From: Mactromeris polynyma
Taxonomy: Eukaryota; Mollusca; Bivalvia; Venerida; Mactridae
Length of the DNA: 64,000 nt
Reading direction: 5' to 3'
NCBI GenBank assembly: GCA_032209605.1
Contig: JASFXZ010000001.1
Location: 29,826,619-29,890,618, forward strand
Shown: in pieces, positions 1 to 13,400 of the stretch
Position numbering within the stretch: position 1 is the first letter of the stretch
How the letters are laid out: each line of letters begins with the position of its first letter
Position numbers and translations under genes: made by a program
The notes under the pieces: generated by a model
Told to the model about the DNA's origin: nothing
The model's database searches: none
Seen by the model: only the letters and a program-made list of their open reading frames with translations

Positions 1-1923
1 ACTGGATACAAATAACTCTGTAGTGTGATTAGTCATAGACACAGTTGTAGTTTTGTTTCAATATAGTTCATCATTACGTGTTGCATACGTCGTGAACTCA
101 CACATCTATGTTAATAAACTTGTTACACAGCGATTTACCTAATTAAAACAATATAAATGTTCGCGACTGGTACATAAAACCAAGAAAGGCTTCTTAATTC
201 CAACACCGGACAATTCCCCGTGGTGATGAATAACAACACTACTTACAGGATAAATCTTGAAATACAAAAAATGTACACTATACACAATGTTAACCAATCT
301 GCTTCAAGGTTACACATATATTTCGATTGAAGAGAAATTGCGCGAAATTGCCTTGGTGGTAACGTAAGATTTGATTGGTCACAAATCACTGATATGCAAA
401 TAGCAAAAACATGTTAGTACGGCTGCGCCGAAAAAGATCGTCCTGCTTAACAGCACATACTGAAGATGTTAATTGTCCTGTCTATCGAACATGTCACTCA
501 ATCAGTCATTGTTCCTACAACAACATGCGACAGTTTAAAGGGAAATAACAAAATAACGCATGTAGTGACAAATACTTAGTCTAATTACAGTTCTCATAAA
601 CACTACATATTTTGTGTTGAATTTATAGCTTATTGGTTGTTTAAATCTAGGGCCTAACGCACAAATTTAACATTCAATTATAGCACATAATTATATGTAT
701 ATATGCCAGACTGCAAAACGTTATACTATAAATAAGTATCACGTGCCCACGCGAAGTGAGTGGCGAAGATGAATGAGTGTCAATTTAAGGTTGTCAAATA
801 ACACTTGAACACGTGAAATCCTATATATATTTATTTAGAAAGATTTACATTATTAACATATATATTTAGATACACACAATGTACATGCATATATTACACG
901 GTCAAAAAACACAATGTGTATACAGTGTCCAAAAGTATACCGTCCAAAAATATAACGTGACTCCCGCGTTATCCAGTGAACATTGTACCAAGGCATATAT
1001 GGTAAAGCAACATACCTCAGCAAATTGCATTACATCTACGGAAAAGGAAATAAAAAATCTTAGTGTTTATTGATACATATTTATTTGAAAGGAACCTTGA
1101 ACACACTAAGGTTTTTATTGACTCATCCGAAATCTAATTATTGTTATGTCTGTAAATGACATGTTGTCAATTGATAATTGTATATTCCACCATTGATACA
1201 TAATATCTTGTTATGACCTTGTAATTCATGCATCTGTGATAGAAGTCTCATCCAGGTGGCATAACAAACTGTTTCGACTGTTTGCATGGAGCCAATTTTA
1301 TACGGCTGATTATCTTGGCAATATAATGATTCAAACCTAATTAAGTTTTGCTGGCTAAATTCTTAAACCATAACACACACAATGCATGGGATAGTATGAG
1401 AAGCTATATAAGTGATACGCATGATTGGAGACTGGTAAATCTGATATCCAATGTGAAAACTCCGCGATTTATGCGAAACTCCATTTCTGAATATAATATA
1501 CATACCTATATATAGGTCATAGGAGCTAACCTTCCATTGTGTATTTTTGGGAATATTTACAACATTATAAACAAAATGATCGGAAACGACTTATGCGATT
1601 TTGACATGTTCCATCGACTGTCTGTCTTCCATTGTTTGATACATTTGAATACTAAGTGTTTTATCTCACTGCAGCCTTTCGTTAGATTGTATTCCAAGCC
1701 ATTTCACTGTACTTACTCAAATAATTTTCAAATTGGTCACTTCATTTATTGTGATATTTATTAAAAAAACGATGCAATATGAATCAATTAAATTTGTTTC
1801 ATTTCATTGTTATCCTTACCTCAATCATTTGAAACCCTTAATTCACACATGGTTGTAAAAAACAATCTGCTTACAAAGATTTCTATCAAATTTAATAAAC
1901 AATAGAAACGTAAGCTGGCCAAT
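1..1923. repeat. 3' flank of gene A, duplicated beyond gene B
   Basis: No coding evidence. The stretch is paralogous to about 11,610-13,400: shared blocks include the start (gtgtgattagtcata), the caccggacaattccccg block near 205 and 11,805, and the cacgcgaagtga block near 750 and 12,740. About the first 430 bases also recur inverted at about 32,205-32,690. It is therefore part of the tandem duplication that produced genes A and B. Confidence 0.75.
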
Positions 1924-4900
1924 TTAGAAATGAGTGTAGTCGTGTTCCACCTGGCTACGGTCTTTAAGTCCTTCATACGGATTCTGTAATTTTCTTCGGT
2001 CATCAATTTGCACTCCAGGTAGCTGCCTTTCTGCGTTGCTCATTTTGAGATATCCCTCATTGTCGGTTTCAAGAAGTGTGTCAGAGCCAATACCTGTGTT
2101 TGTTGGCACCGATTTCAGAAATCCATCTAAATTATTGCCGCTATGCCTATCGGTTCTCCCGTCAATTCTATCAGTGCTCTTCAGTAGGTCTGGATGGTTG
2201 TCATAATCCGTGTCAGCATTGGTGTCTACGTCTACCATACATTCATTAATTGTGTTATATTCTGCTCCGTCAGCTGATGACATAGTCGCAGTATGTTCAT
2301 AGTGGCTACCTTTCCTAGAAAAAATCAACTCTAGAATGTACATGTTCAAGAATTAAGGATATTTCTCAGATGATATATGCATATTTTGGCCTTTTTGCTT
2401 GCTATGTATAGTACGGCCAAGGTCTTAAGGCACAATGACATTGACAACACGTCTTTGGTTGGATCAGTCCATATCAAATTCCAGGTTAGTTCAATGAGCA
2501 TGCTCATGTAGGCGCATTTTCTGATTTTGAAAACGAACAAATAAATGCATAGATATCAAATCAGCGTGCTTATTACAACGCAGACTTATCCAAGTTCGAA
2601 TCCTGACATTCATATGTTTTCATATATTATTTTTAGCGCAAAACTATCATGCTTTTCACGAAATATGTGTGGGAGCATCACAGCAAACTGGGTAAAATAT
2701 GTGTAAACTTAAAACTATTTTGGCAGAAAAGATTGAAAAGCGTTTCATGTTGTCGTAGCAAGACAGAAGTTCACGAATTTTATGTACAAGATGCTTCAGT
2801 CTGTGATTTCGTTGTCCTGCCCAAGAAAAAGACCTACAATGACTGGGGTGTCAGAAAGGACGGTGTCCTGAATTAAAAGGACGGCAGTGAAAAACGTTTC
2901 ATGAAAAACAAGAAGTAACATATCATTGGTTTGCTCTGATCTCGCTGTGAATATAAATATGATGATGATAACAAAGAACAGAATATGAATGGATATAAAA
3001 TAAAACTTTATAATTTACCTATAGAAGGATAAATTAAGAAAACATTATTTCTAGAAGTATGAAATATCTTATCACTGTGAATAACAATAAAATATATATG
3101 TGAGGCTTGAACCAGTAACCTCTTGACGGGTAAGTGATTGCTTACCTAATTGAGCTACCGAGACATACATAAGTACGTACTAGAATAATTGTGCATGTTT
3201 CGAAAAATGTGTACGACACAAACGTTTATTGACCGAGACTCTAAATGATCACCCCTTTTTATGCATAGTTATATCATCGGCTAATTAGCATAAGTAAATA
3301 GTATTGTGCTATGAGATCTTGACCCTACTATATACCATATTGCAATTTTGTTGGAAACATGCAAACATCCGCAATATATAGTATTTGTAACAAAGAGATG
3401 TTCAAATAGGTGTGGTGATACTAACATTTTTATAACCACCAGCTATATATACAACTGGTTCAATATAGTTATTATAAGTAAATTAATAAATAAATCATGT
3501 GTCCACTAATGTAGCTATCTAGATATATGCTTTATAAATAATAACCATGTTATATTCATAACAATTCAAATCAAGTGTGAACGCAAACCTTTTTATACCG
3601 TACGAGAAGACAAACAACAGGTGTCAAGTTCAATGTATCACATTGATCCTAAAGTGTAACATTGTGATGCATACAGGGCAAACATCGCTGTTCATCGGCT
3701 GACAGACTCATAGCAAACAGGAACAATGCATCCATTAAATAATTAGAACAAGGGTAAGCTTCGAACCACTTTCTAATTAATACAAACACAACTATGCCAA
3801 TAACGTTCAATGTTCCATGGTACGTTTCAATCCAGACAAGATCAGAAATGACCAATGCCACACCAAATTTGAATTTAGGATGGGGACCAGGTCTTTCAAG
3901 AGACTCGCAAGCCAATAATTTCTGTCAATTGTGCATGCATGTCGACGACACAGACGGAATAGGATTGGACGTTTGTATTTGTGTACATAATAATAAAACC
4001 CTGATGGTGTTATGGAATGGTATTTTTTTTGCCGCATAGAAAAGAGTTATACATATGAATTGACTATAATATTTGTATGCTATTTCATTGAAATTCTTCG
4101 TACCCAGTTTTCAATGTTTCACTCCTTTCTTTTGGAGAAGTGGAGCCAGATCCTGAAAATGGAAAAGTGGCAGACTATTTATTTAAGCCATGGCATGCAC
4201 AATTTGTTCTCATACAAGTTAAGAGATTAATGGAGATTGTATGAAGGTGTGGTTAGCTCCACTAAATTGCACTTTTTGCTATATACCTAACGAAACATTT
4301 CGGTTGCACGTATACTTACATATTGTTGATGAGAATTAATGTTGAGGTATTTTACAGGAAAGGAACGTACATTTATTTCACATGGCGTGTCCTGTTTAAA
4401 TGTACGTTAATGTATATACTTTGTCTATGTTATAGCTGGGAAGTGAAAGTGGAGACCCCCGTTTAATTCATGCAATATGTTATGAAAAATGGACAAGTTT
4501 AGAATTCCTGAGTCCCCATATGGCACAAATTATCAAAGGAGAATCTGGAATATCTTCTTATTTCTTGCTATCAGCACAGACAGGTACGTGTACTTATTAT
4601 CCTACATAATGTGTTTTATTTTGAAGTCATTCATTTTGAAATTATAAATGATATTTTTAAAACACGATCGTAGGGAGAAACTTACCCTTTGTGGCACAAT
4701 TTCTATAATTATATACACGGAGAATAACATTAATCACTAACAACAGGCATCCAACAGTTGCTAACGACATAAATATAATCAACGACTGTGTATCGGTAGC
4801 TTCTGGTGTTGAAACAATGTCACATCTAATTCCTGTCCAGTCGGTCTTACAGACACAACTTCCGGTGACGGCGTCACATGATCTTGTGTTTGTTGTCAGA

Positions 4901-7900
4901 TCAACATTGTTCAGTTCACAGTCACATACCTGCGAGCAATTTGGTCCGTAATGGCCATCATCACATACTGCAAACATATCAAACACAAATATACTAATTT
5001 TTATTTACATGCATGTGCAAGAAATATAGCCTTTCCTGTTTTATAACAAACTAAACAATTTTTAAACATTCGATTGAACTATTCAACGAAATGTATTTTT
5101 TCGACAAAGTACATAGTACAAAGAAAAATAGTTTTAAACACACGTGATGGTGTTTTTAAAGGTGCGATGATTTTATTATTAACAATTAGTGGCAATTAAT
5201 TATAGGTAGAATTATTCAGTCAATTATTACATCAATTTGATCAATTATTCCTTCAAAGCAACCACTTTTTCATTCAATCCAATCAATTGTTCATTCGATT
5301 CCATCAATTATTCGTTCATTTAGATCAATTATTTCATTATTTAATAACTCCATTGATTAAATCAATTACTTCTTCTGTCAGTGATTCATTCCTTGAATCT
5401 AATCATTTATTCAACCAGTATATCAACCAATCAAGATCTTATCTTCCCACAGAGAGTCATATACTTTATACTTAGGACTGTATTCCTTCAATTTAATCAA
5501 TTGTTTCTTCGATTCAATCAATTACCCGTTCATTTCGATCAATTATTTCTTTTATTCAATCACCCCTTTAATTAAATCAATAACTGGGTAATTCTATATT
5601 TTAGAGGATTTTAACGAAAATCATTTTCGAATTTCAAAAACTAAATTTAAACACACAAGTGAAGTCAGAATGCATATACTACTTATGTTGAACACAGTAT
5701 TATGTGTAGCAGAGCACAATATTGACCCTTTATGCAAAAATGCATTTTTAAAATATTCTCCTTCTATTCAATCAATTATTCCTTAAATTTAAGTAATTTA
5801 TCCACCAGTAAATCAACCAATCAATATCTTACCATCATAGAATGAGCAATATGCTATGCTATATAACCAGAGCTGCATTCGCAAATGAAATATCCAGTCT
5901 GGTTTGTGCGTTCATAAGATTTCAAAGTGTTAGGTATTTCTATCAGCATATTTACCAAGACATTGAACCCCTGGTGCGTCGTATGTTTCCCCAGTGGAGG
6001 AGGATGGGTACTGTGTGCATTCCGTTATTGATGTTTCAATACCTACACACGAAATACTGTTTAACAAGGGAACACCACTATACGAAAACCGTTCCACAAC
6101 AAATCCTGTAAATCTAAAAACGAAAAGGACAAAAGTAAGTACAGTGCAAGCTTTCCAGAGCGGCTCATAACCAACAACATATCTTCTCTCATTTTCAGTT
6201 GTCCCGTAATAAAGTTTGCTATCAATTTTACCTAGGGTGACACTATGCAACAAGACATGTCGTTCAACTTTAATAACGTACATGTATACAAATGCAAATG
6301 CGTAGTTAAACAGATATATACATGCGAGATAAGAACATACTCACTACTCGTCAGTTATTGCGATAACGTTTGATATATTTTTTCTGTCGTGCCGGAGCCG
6401 TTTCATACTGGCGTTCCACCTGATATATAACCCAATGTCAACTTTAAGAAATAAATTAAATGCGTTGGTCCATATATGCACCAAATTTACTGTGCAGGAA
6501 TGATCTGTAATCTTGCAATCGTTACATTGATTTATTTATAACCATTACACATGTAAATTTGAAGTGTTTTATTGCTGTATGATACACTTGTAGTTAAACA
6601 ATCTAATCATAATTTTCTAAACCATTTAAACACTGCGTGATACATCTGTCACTTGATACAAACCTAGCTACTAAAATATTTCATTTATTTACCGATAAGC
6701 TACTTAAATAAGTTGTTTTTGCAAGTCATTTAGTGATTTGCTATGTAACGCATAGTTTGTTACTTCCCTAAATGTTATGGGTGCTGGTTTCTGACACGTC
6801 GCCATGTCGTTATTTCGCACAAGATAAGACAGCATTGTATTTTAGTCATTTCTCGTCTTTTACTTAGCTCCGTATTTTGCTTTGCGAAATAACGACATTG
6901 TACAATAGCGTTTGTGGTGCGTAGGAAGAGGTTATAAGTTTTAATTTGTTTCATGTATCGTCGCCCGCAGCAATATTTGACCCCAAATCGTCGTCTTTTA
7001 GTGTGTTTGATATCCATATTAATTAGTTTAACCAGGCACTTTAACAGTAGCTAATGTTATCTTGCCGTTGTTGTTTATCCCACCTGTTTATAATCACGTA
7101 TATAACCAATGTGTAAATTATATTACAAGTAATGTGTCAAGCAGCATAACTGATGAATCATAGTCGTGTAGTTTACTGTAATTACAAATGTATAAAATGT
7201 TACAAAGTACTTTATTTTCTAACTGATGTTTAATTTGAAATAAACGTTACCCATGTCCTAATATTTTGCAAATCGTTTTAGCTGTGGTTGAATCAACACC
7301 ACCTCCAAGGATTGGGCCCCAAGTACCATTAACTAAAACTTCAATAGCACCCTCATGGGACTCATCTCCCTGAGAAAGCCGGACCTCTGTTGCTAAACCA
7401 TTCACTGCAAAGATAAAGAAAATTTGTATTTAGAATACAGCCATCTTTAAAAATCACATGATAATTTGCTGAATGAGCGACTATACCTTACACTGTTTTC
7501 ATAAGTCGCCAGCCAGAAGCCGGCGACTCTATTTTTATTCCTTTTTCATTTTGTTCATAGGAGAAGCGGTGAGTGTTTAAATCAAAACAACCCAAATAGA
7601 GTTAAGCATTTTGTATTATGCATACATGTTCTATGAGAATGCTTACATTTTAGTGAAATTGTAACTTTTATGTATTTTTCGCTCGATTTTAAGCCTGTGC
7701 TAAAATAGTTAATCCCATAACGGATCTACTAAAATCCGTGGCGGTGGTGGCGAAATTACTTTTGCAGCAGTTACCTCCCTTCGCGTTTAGAAGTTATGTT
7801 CGGTAACATGGATCACATTTAGCACTGGCAGTTACCCTCATGCGAGTTGGTATGAAGAAAATGCGAGTGCATGCCATTGACACATTGAGCATGACATCAC

Positions 7901-8346
7901 GTGGAATCTTGAAGCACTCAGAATGCTATTAACGTTTAAAAATCCACTTAAAACATAAAATAAGAAGAAACTGTGTTTGTTTCGGTGGGAGATCAAACAT
8001 AATTTCATCTCGTAAAAACCAGACTTCAGACTTAGAACTGAGCTATTTAAGCGTAATATCAGACTATATTCATCTCTATCACGATATATTAATAACCACA
8101 CGAATAAGCATTTAGCATTGGTATTTATTGACTAACGACCGTGTCAAGGGAAGATATTAAATGCCATTGATCGTATTGTTCCGTTGAATTTGGTCACGTC
8201 GATGTTGATAATTGACAGATAATGGCAACGTAAATTAAACAAAACCAAGGTTTTAATTCGATATATTATAACCTCAAATAATAATGATCCAACTGATTAC
8301 CTTGAGAATATTGATACAGTAACAAACAGATGAGTAGTGGCGACAT
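1924..8346 (-). CDS. Short SRCR-EGF single-pass receptor (gene A)
   Basis: Five exons, read on the minus strand: 8301-8346, 7251-7404, 5956-6113, 4686-4967 and 1924-2330. All junctions are GT-AG and the lengths sum to 1,047 bases, which gives 348 residues and a stop. Exon 1 is a signal peptide (MSPLLICLLLYQYSQ). Exons 2 and 3 form one SRCR domain of about 104 residues. Exon 4 holds a laminin-type EGF and a membrane span. Exon 5 is a cytoplasmic tail of about 135 residues with YLKM (YxxM, the PI3K p85 SH2 type) and NPYEGL. The SRCR lacks its first usual cysteine (after the WG motif) and also the penultimate one, as if one disulfide was lost as a pair. It is a paralogue of the gene at 13,401-31,236 and lacks that gene's middle exons. 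Splicing and product are inferred; the class is a putative scavenger or pattern-recognition receptor and the ligand is unknown. Confidence 0.75.
2649..2876 (+). other. Unrecognised 75-codon open frame in a gene A intron
   Basis: ATG-started frame on the strand opposite gene A, between its tail and transmembrane exons. The product would be basic with CC and KKK stretches and ends GVRKDGVLN. I recognise no domain and saw no counterpart in gene B's intron, so it is more likely chance or a transposon scrap than a gene. Confidence 0.15.
3101..3164 (-). repeat. tRNA-like Pol III sequence (SINE head)
   Basis: On the minus strand the sequence has an A box (TAGCTCAATTAGG) and about 35 bases on a good B box (GGTTCAAGCC). 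Acceptor-stem pairing is not convincing, so a tRNA-derived SINE head or tRNA pseudogene is likelier than a working tRNA. Confidence 0.5.
5200..5590. repeat. Degenerate TCAATTATT-type simple repeat in intron
   Basis: Imperfect units of roughly 20 bases built on tcaattattcnttcattt recur through this intron stretch. A paralogous array lies at about 16,640-17,140 in gene B. It is non-coding. Confidence 0.75.
5836..5925 (-). pseudogene. Dead EGF exon remnant in a gene A intron
   Basis: On the minus strand the piece reads GYFICECSSGYIA then a stop, matching the GYFICECSPGY part of the exon at 17170-17424. The 5' part of the exon is gone and the sequence is fused to the flank downstream of the second SRCR exon. 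It was probably left by the deletion that removed the middle domains. Confidence 0.7.
6800..6900. repeat. Short foldback sequence
   Basis: Arms tgtcgttatttcgca and its reverse complement (within tttgcgaaataacgacat) enclose about 60 bases. The paralogous copy at about 28,972-29,065 has the same arms with one change. It lies between the SRCR exons of both receptor genes. Confidence 0.55.
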
Positions 8347-8547
8347 GGTTGATCTGAAATATGTATAAATATACCTTTTCATTATATGGAAACTTTAAAT
8401 TAATGTCAATATACATGTACATATACTGGTCAAATGAGCTACAAAGGTAACACTCCATCGTGTTTGTCTAGAATCTTCTATGACTGAGAATACAAAATAG
8501 CAGTGCCTTAAATGTAATTGCACATCTCTCATTAGAACATACGAAAT

Positions 8548-8923
8548 CATCCTCTGTACCCAGGTTATTCATAATGTATATGATACCCTGGGCAAATTGT
8601 CTAGCAAAACTTCGTAATGCATTAATATTCATAAGCATTTCTCGACCTATTAAATGGGCGATAACAAAAAAGAAGGAATCTCCTTTTTATAGAGCTATTG
8701 ATGTCCTGTCGTACACGATTTGAAAGTCGCTATCTCTTTGGATCGGTCAGAACCGCGATTCCATCCGTAAGTCCTTGGCAATTTCCATATAGCATGAGGT
8801 GTGTGTCATGCGGCCAATCAAGCGGCTGGATTTCACCTTATTATTATTCATGAGTACGAGATTTTTACAGTCTGTTTGCCCAAGGTATTATTTATGCTAT
8901 GAATAGCCTGAGTACCGATGATG
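8548..8923. mobile_element. Non-autonomous foldback element with 9-base target duplication
   Basis: Terminal inverted repeats of about 32 bases start catcctctgtacccagg and end cctgagtaccgatgatg. The flanking nonamers atacgaaat and ttaagaaat match at 7 of 9, an aged target duplication. The paralogous site upstream of gene B (about 31,490) lacks the insert. The termini match the foldback at 32,571-32,649. It has no coding capacity. Confidence 0.65.
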
Positions 8924-9414
8924 TTAAGAAATAAAAGCGCATTTCATTTTTGTGTATTCATTTACACATTACATGCATATGTGTGCCCCCACATGAATGT
9001 GGGGTGCACTTGGATTTACACATGTCCGTCTGTAAGTCCGTATTGTGTCGGTTCTTCCGTCCGTTCGACAAAACGTGTATCATGGATCAAAAGTTGGAAA
9101 TCTTAGAAAATTCTTTATTTAAGATTAGTTAATAATTCATAGCAAATGTCTGTAAGTAAAAACGGAAAATTATGGTCTCACTATCAAATAGAAGTACATG
9201 CAGACATTGTATGTAGACAGCGCTACATACGTTCAAAAGACAACCAAGTCACTAAGGACTTTACCTTTTTGTGCACAATTTCGAAGTGGATGCATTTTCT
9301 CCTTGTATTGGGTTGATAATGTTTTTTGTTATTTGTTTATTATTATTGATGTAATGCACAATTGACATCAGGTTTTTAGAAATTTCTCCATTTAACTTTT
9401 GAACTATAACATGT

Positions 9415-9485
9415 CTTTAACGTGTGGGGAGGCATTGTCTAGTGTACGTTGCGTTCCCTGGAACAACTTAATATCTCTAAAACTA
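9415..9485 (-). repeat. SINE body fragment
   Basis: Carries tgtggggaggcattgtct and gcgttccctggaacaactta, matching the core of the repeat seen at 10,278, 51,010, 58,598 and 63,205. It is short and diverged. Confidence 0.55.
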
Positions 9486-10277
9486 CAGGTTTATTCACCT
9501 TACACAAAATATTTGCTGCCATGTTTTGTCATCAAAAGTAATGGAACACAGTGTAATTTTGTTAGATTGTCTGTGAACAAGTGTAGAACTTGTTAGGAGT
9601 GCGGGGCCCATAAAGGCTTCGCACACAGAGTGTCCCGCGCAAGCTGTCACCGTATCGCAAAAGAAAAAAATAATTGTAGAAAATTAGTTGTTACAGAGAA
9701 CGCCAACTTCACATGGACTTACGGTATCATGCCTCTGCGCAAGGGATTGACAATGCGAATGGGGAAGCAAGGCATTGTCTGGCAGACTTTCAAAACAACC
9801 ATGAATAAGTTAAAAGGACACGAAGGGGAAACGTTCAGTTTATCGATGTTGGTTTATTTGACTCGTTTTACATGTCTCTTAAGAAGCTATCCCCTTTTCC
9901 CCTCATCAAAGTAAATAAAACACCTGTTAAAAAATGTTTTGTCATTTTAGATTAAATGGAAGAGATATATTACTTGCCTGGACAACACGTCATCGGAGGG
10001 TCTGCCATGTTATTGTTCGCAATTCCAATTTTACGTGACATGACTGTGTCTTTTATTTGTTAGCTTAAAACCCCAGTCAAGTCAGAAATGTGGAATTTCT
10101 ATCATGTTTTATACAGAACAGAACTTTTTTTTGAACAGAACATATATTTTATTTATTAAATAAAGCAATGTATGACCATTTAGGGTTTCACAACTTGGTC
10201 AATAATAATATTTGCGGGTTTGTTAATATTATGATAGGGTTATGATAGTTTTGTCTAATGATCGGCCGGGTCATTCC

Positions 10278-10412
10278 CTGTGTTCCCGTTCCTTTAGTAT
10301 GTACCATTGAGCTTCATCAAATGCCTTATGTTTTATGGATTAGTGTTTTCCCGAAGGTATGTGTGGAGAGTCGTATGTATGTGGCGTTCCCTGTAGCAAC
10401 TTATTATCTCTT
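10278..10412 (-). repeat. SINE body copy
   Basis: Shares with the copies at 51,010 and 58,598 the order gttcc...gtatgtac, atgttttatggatt, gttttccc, aggtatgtgtgg and gcgttccctgtagcaactta. The tRNA-like part is missing. The open frame over it (10,258-10,524) is not considered a gene. Confidence 0.6.
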
Positions 10413-10639
10413 ATATTTTTATCTTAATATGGAGAAATTTGAACATAGAGATTCAATTGCACGGCTGAATAAATGTAAGTTATTAGATATTGATGACGAA
10501 GCAGAATTTATTGTTTTTACGTAAGAATGAAACTGTCATTTTATTGCTATGGTGGTGAATCCTTCACAACACAAATTGAATTCACATTTCATATTGTTAT
10601 CAAATATCAAACGGAAATAATACAAATGTACATGTATAA

Positions 10640-11460
10640 ACAAAACAACGTAAACTCATACCTTTAAGTGTAGCCAATGAATGAACAAGTTCCTAAATCA
10701 TTTCAACGACATTATTTCTTCTGCATTAAAGACAATGTCAATGTATTATGTTGGATTGTCAGAAGTTTTTTGACCTACATACACAAATATTCCTGTCAAC
10801 AGTGGTATATATCACATGAGAAGGTGTACAAAAACAGTGTTATATAAAATTTATTACGTAGTACCCGTTCAAGCATGAGTCATTGTACACTCTACACAAG
10901 AGAAACGCACCATTTTATTGTCAATTTGTGATTTTATTTCTTGATCTTATACTAAGAGACATCAAATGCAGAAAAAAAGAATAATTTATAGCAGGGAGAT
11001 TAAATCTGACAGTAGCAATTTAGATAACGATATTTATTTATTAGAGACATTCGACATAATCGTCCTAACACTTCGATGTTCAAACGTTTATACGTCAAAA
11101 TAGTGCGTATTTATTTTGGTTGAGTATATATAAGATAATGTATGTTATAAATTATTCTACCGTATTCATTCTTATTGAATATAGATAAGCTAATATGTGT
11201 TATAAATTATTCTATCGTATTGAATTTTCGTAATACTTTGTTTCAACCAGTTGTCCACTGAAAACTGTGCACGAATTATAATAATGTCATGAATTAAAAC
11301 TTAACTGAATATGTTTAACATACGTACGAATGCTAGTAATTCATGTATGATATAATTGTCATTGTTTGAAATAAAAATATATTTTAAGAAGATGATCGGT
11401 GTAAATTGAAACAAGAAATATCTTTATAAAAGATGGTCGGCGCAACTTGAAGTACAACAT
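10640..11460. repeat. Duplicated non-coding block, paralogous to 33,430-34,170
   Basis: Both stretches begin aaacaaaacaacgtaaact and share many blocks (for instance attacgtagtacccgttca and gttataaattattctatcg). No coding potential was seen. It marks the same tandem duplication on both sides of gene B. Confidence 0.75.
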
Positions 11461-12036
11461 AAAAAAATGCCTAAATGTCATTTAATTACGCTATACTACA
11501 GAAACTCCGTGACCTGTAAGGGAAGATCATTGCGTATGAGACTGCATCAATCGTAACTGCACGGAGGTATCCGACAGAGCCAATAATGCCGATGTGTTCC
11601 GAATGACACTGCATAAAATAACTCCGTAGTGTGATTAGTCATAGGCACAGTATGGTCTGTTTCAACATAGTACACTATTACTTATTGCGTAAGTCGTGAA
11701 CTCACACATTCAAGTTAATCAACTGATTGCATAGCGATTTATCTGATTAAAACAAAATAATGTTCGCGACTGGTACATACAAACAAGAGAGTCTTCTTAA
11801 TTCCAACACCGGACAATTCCCCGTGGTGATGAAAAACAACACTGCTTACTGGATAAATCTTTAAATACACTATATACAATGTTAATTAATCTGCTTCAAG
11901 GTTACACGTATTTTTAAATTGAAGAGAATTTGCGCGAAATTGCCTTGGTGGTTATCGTAAGATTTGATTGGTTTACAAAACACTGAATATGCAAATAGCA
12001 AAAACATGTTAGTACGGCTGCGCCGAAAAACAGACA

Positions 12037-12366
12037 CACTGAGGATATGCAAGGGAATACATGTATGGGAAAAGGGGTGTAAGGAATGGTCTGCTATACA
12101 AACACTGAGTAGATACAAGGGAATACATGTATGGGAAAAGGGGTGTAAGGAATGGTCTGCTATAAAAACACTGAGTAGATACAAGGGTATACATGTATGG
12201 GAATAGGGGTGTAAGGAATGGTCTGCTATAAAAACACTGAGTAGATACAAGGGAATACATGTATGGGAATAGGGGTGTAAGGAATGGTCTGCTATAAAAA
12301 CACTGAGTAGATACAAGGGTATACATGTATGGGAAAAGGGGTGTAAGGAATGGTCTGCTATAAAAA
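12037..12366. repeat. 66-base minisatellite, five units
   Basis: Units carrying atacatgtatgggaaaagg repeat with an exact 66-base period (starts of atgtatggg at 12,061, 12,127, 12,193, 12,259 and 12,325). Because 66 is a multiple of three, several frames stay open on both strands, so the long frames here are artefacts. The paralogous site at about 34,183-34,250 has one unit and copy one (about 430) has none. Confidence 0.9.
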
Positions 12367-13400
12367 CACAAAGGAGGTTTTAGGAGAGTAATAAGAAAGG
12401 AAAGTTTAATGGATGGAATACATCACGAAACAAGTCAATTCAGTCAGTAATAATAGACCGAAATGGGGGAGAACATGAATATTATATCAAGTAAAAGAAC
12501 TCAACATGGAGAAATAATAACTTAACGTACACCTAAAACATACGTATACATAATAGCCAGCGATTTACAGCCTTGGAACTTTCTGTAAAAGTGAATTGAA
12601 AGGAAAATAACAAAAATACGCATATAGTGACAAACACTTAGTCTTATTACAGATGTTCATAAACATTACCAGTTGCTGAATTTTCGTGTCGTCGGCGAAA
12701 CAAGAAGAGCGTCTAGATATGATAAGCGTCACGTGCCTACGCGAAGTGAATGGTGAAGATTTACGGTTGTCCACTAAAACTTGTTAAATCATATATATAT
12801 CTAGAAATTATTTTTATCTTAGAATGATTTACATTCGTAACATATTTATATTTGTATACAAAATGTACACAAACAACTTTTTAAAACAGTCACAGGTGCA
12901 TGAATTTTACAGTAAACATACAAAACATTACTCATTTATTTTAAGGAATCTTGAACACACTAAGCCGTTTATTGACTCATCCGGAATCTATTTATATTGA
13001 TGTCTGTAAATAACCCGTTATCGAGTGGGTATTTTATATTCGACAAGTGATAAATATATATTGTTATGACCGTGTAATTCATGCAAGTGATCGAAAACGA
13101 CTAATGTGATTTTGACAGGTTTGATCGTCTGTCTTCCATTATTCGGTTCAATTGAATACTAAATGTTATATATTTCTGCAATCAAAAATCAACGTAATAT
13201 AGATGCATTAGTCCTTTAAACTAAGTGGTGTTCCCTTAACTACAACGAATATATCCTTAACATCACTTAAACGTCGACAAGAAACAGGATACATAATCTT
13301 AAAACATGTAAGATTGAAACACACAACGGAGTAAGCTCATTTTGTCTTTGTAACAGATGCGTCCATAGTCAATAGAGGTCCATTATTCAATACTAAGACT

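Noticed and set aside
3649..4039. Overlapping open frames on both strands near 3.6-4.0 kb
   Set aside because: The paralogous stretch at 14,750-15,060 has many indels that destroy all frames, so there is no coding constraint.
9630..9914. 94-codon frame near 9.7 kb
   Set aside because: No domain, no codon-level conservation visible and no paralogous frame; it lies in a repeat-scrap region.
11882..12371. Long open frames (120-144 codons) with 22-residue repeats on the minus strand
   Set aside because: They come from the 66-base minisatellite; a unit length divisible by three keeps several frames open on both strands, and flanks have no splice or coding signal.
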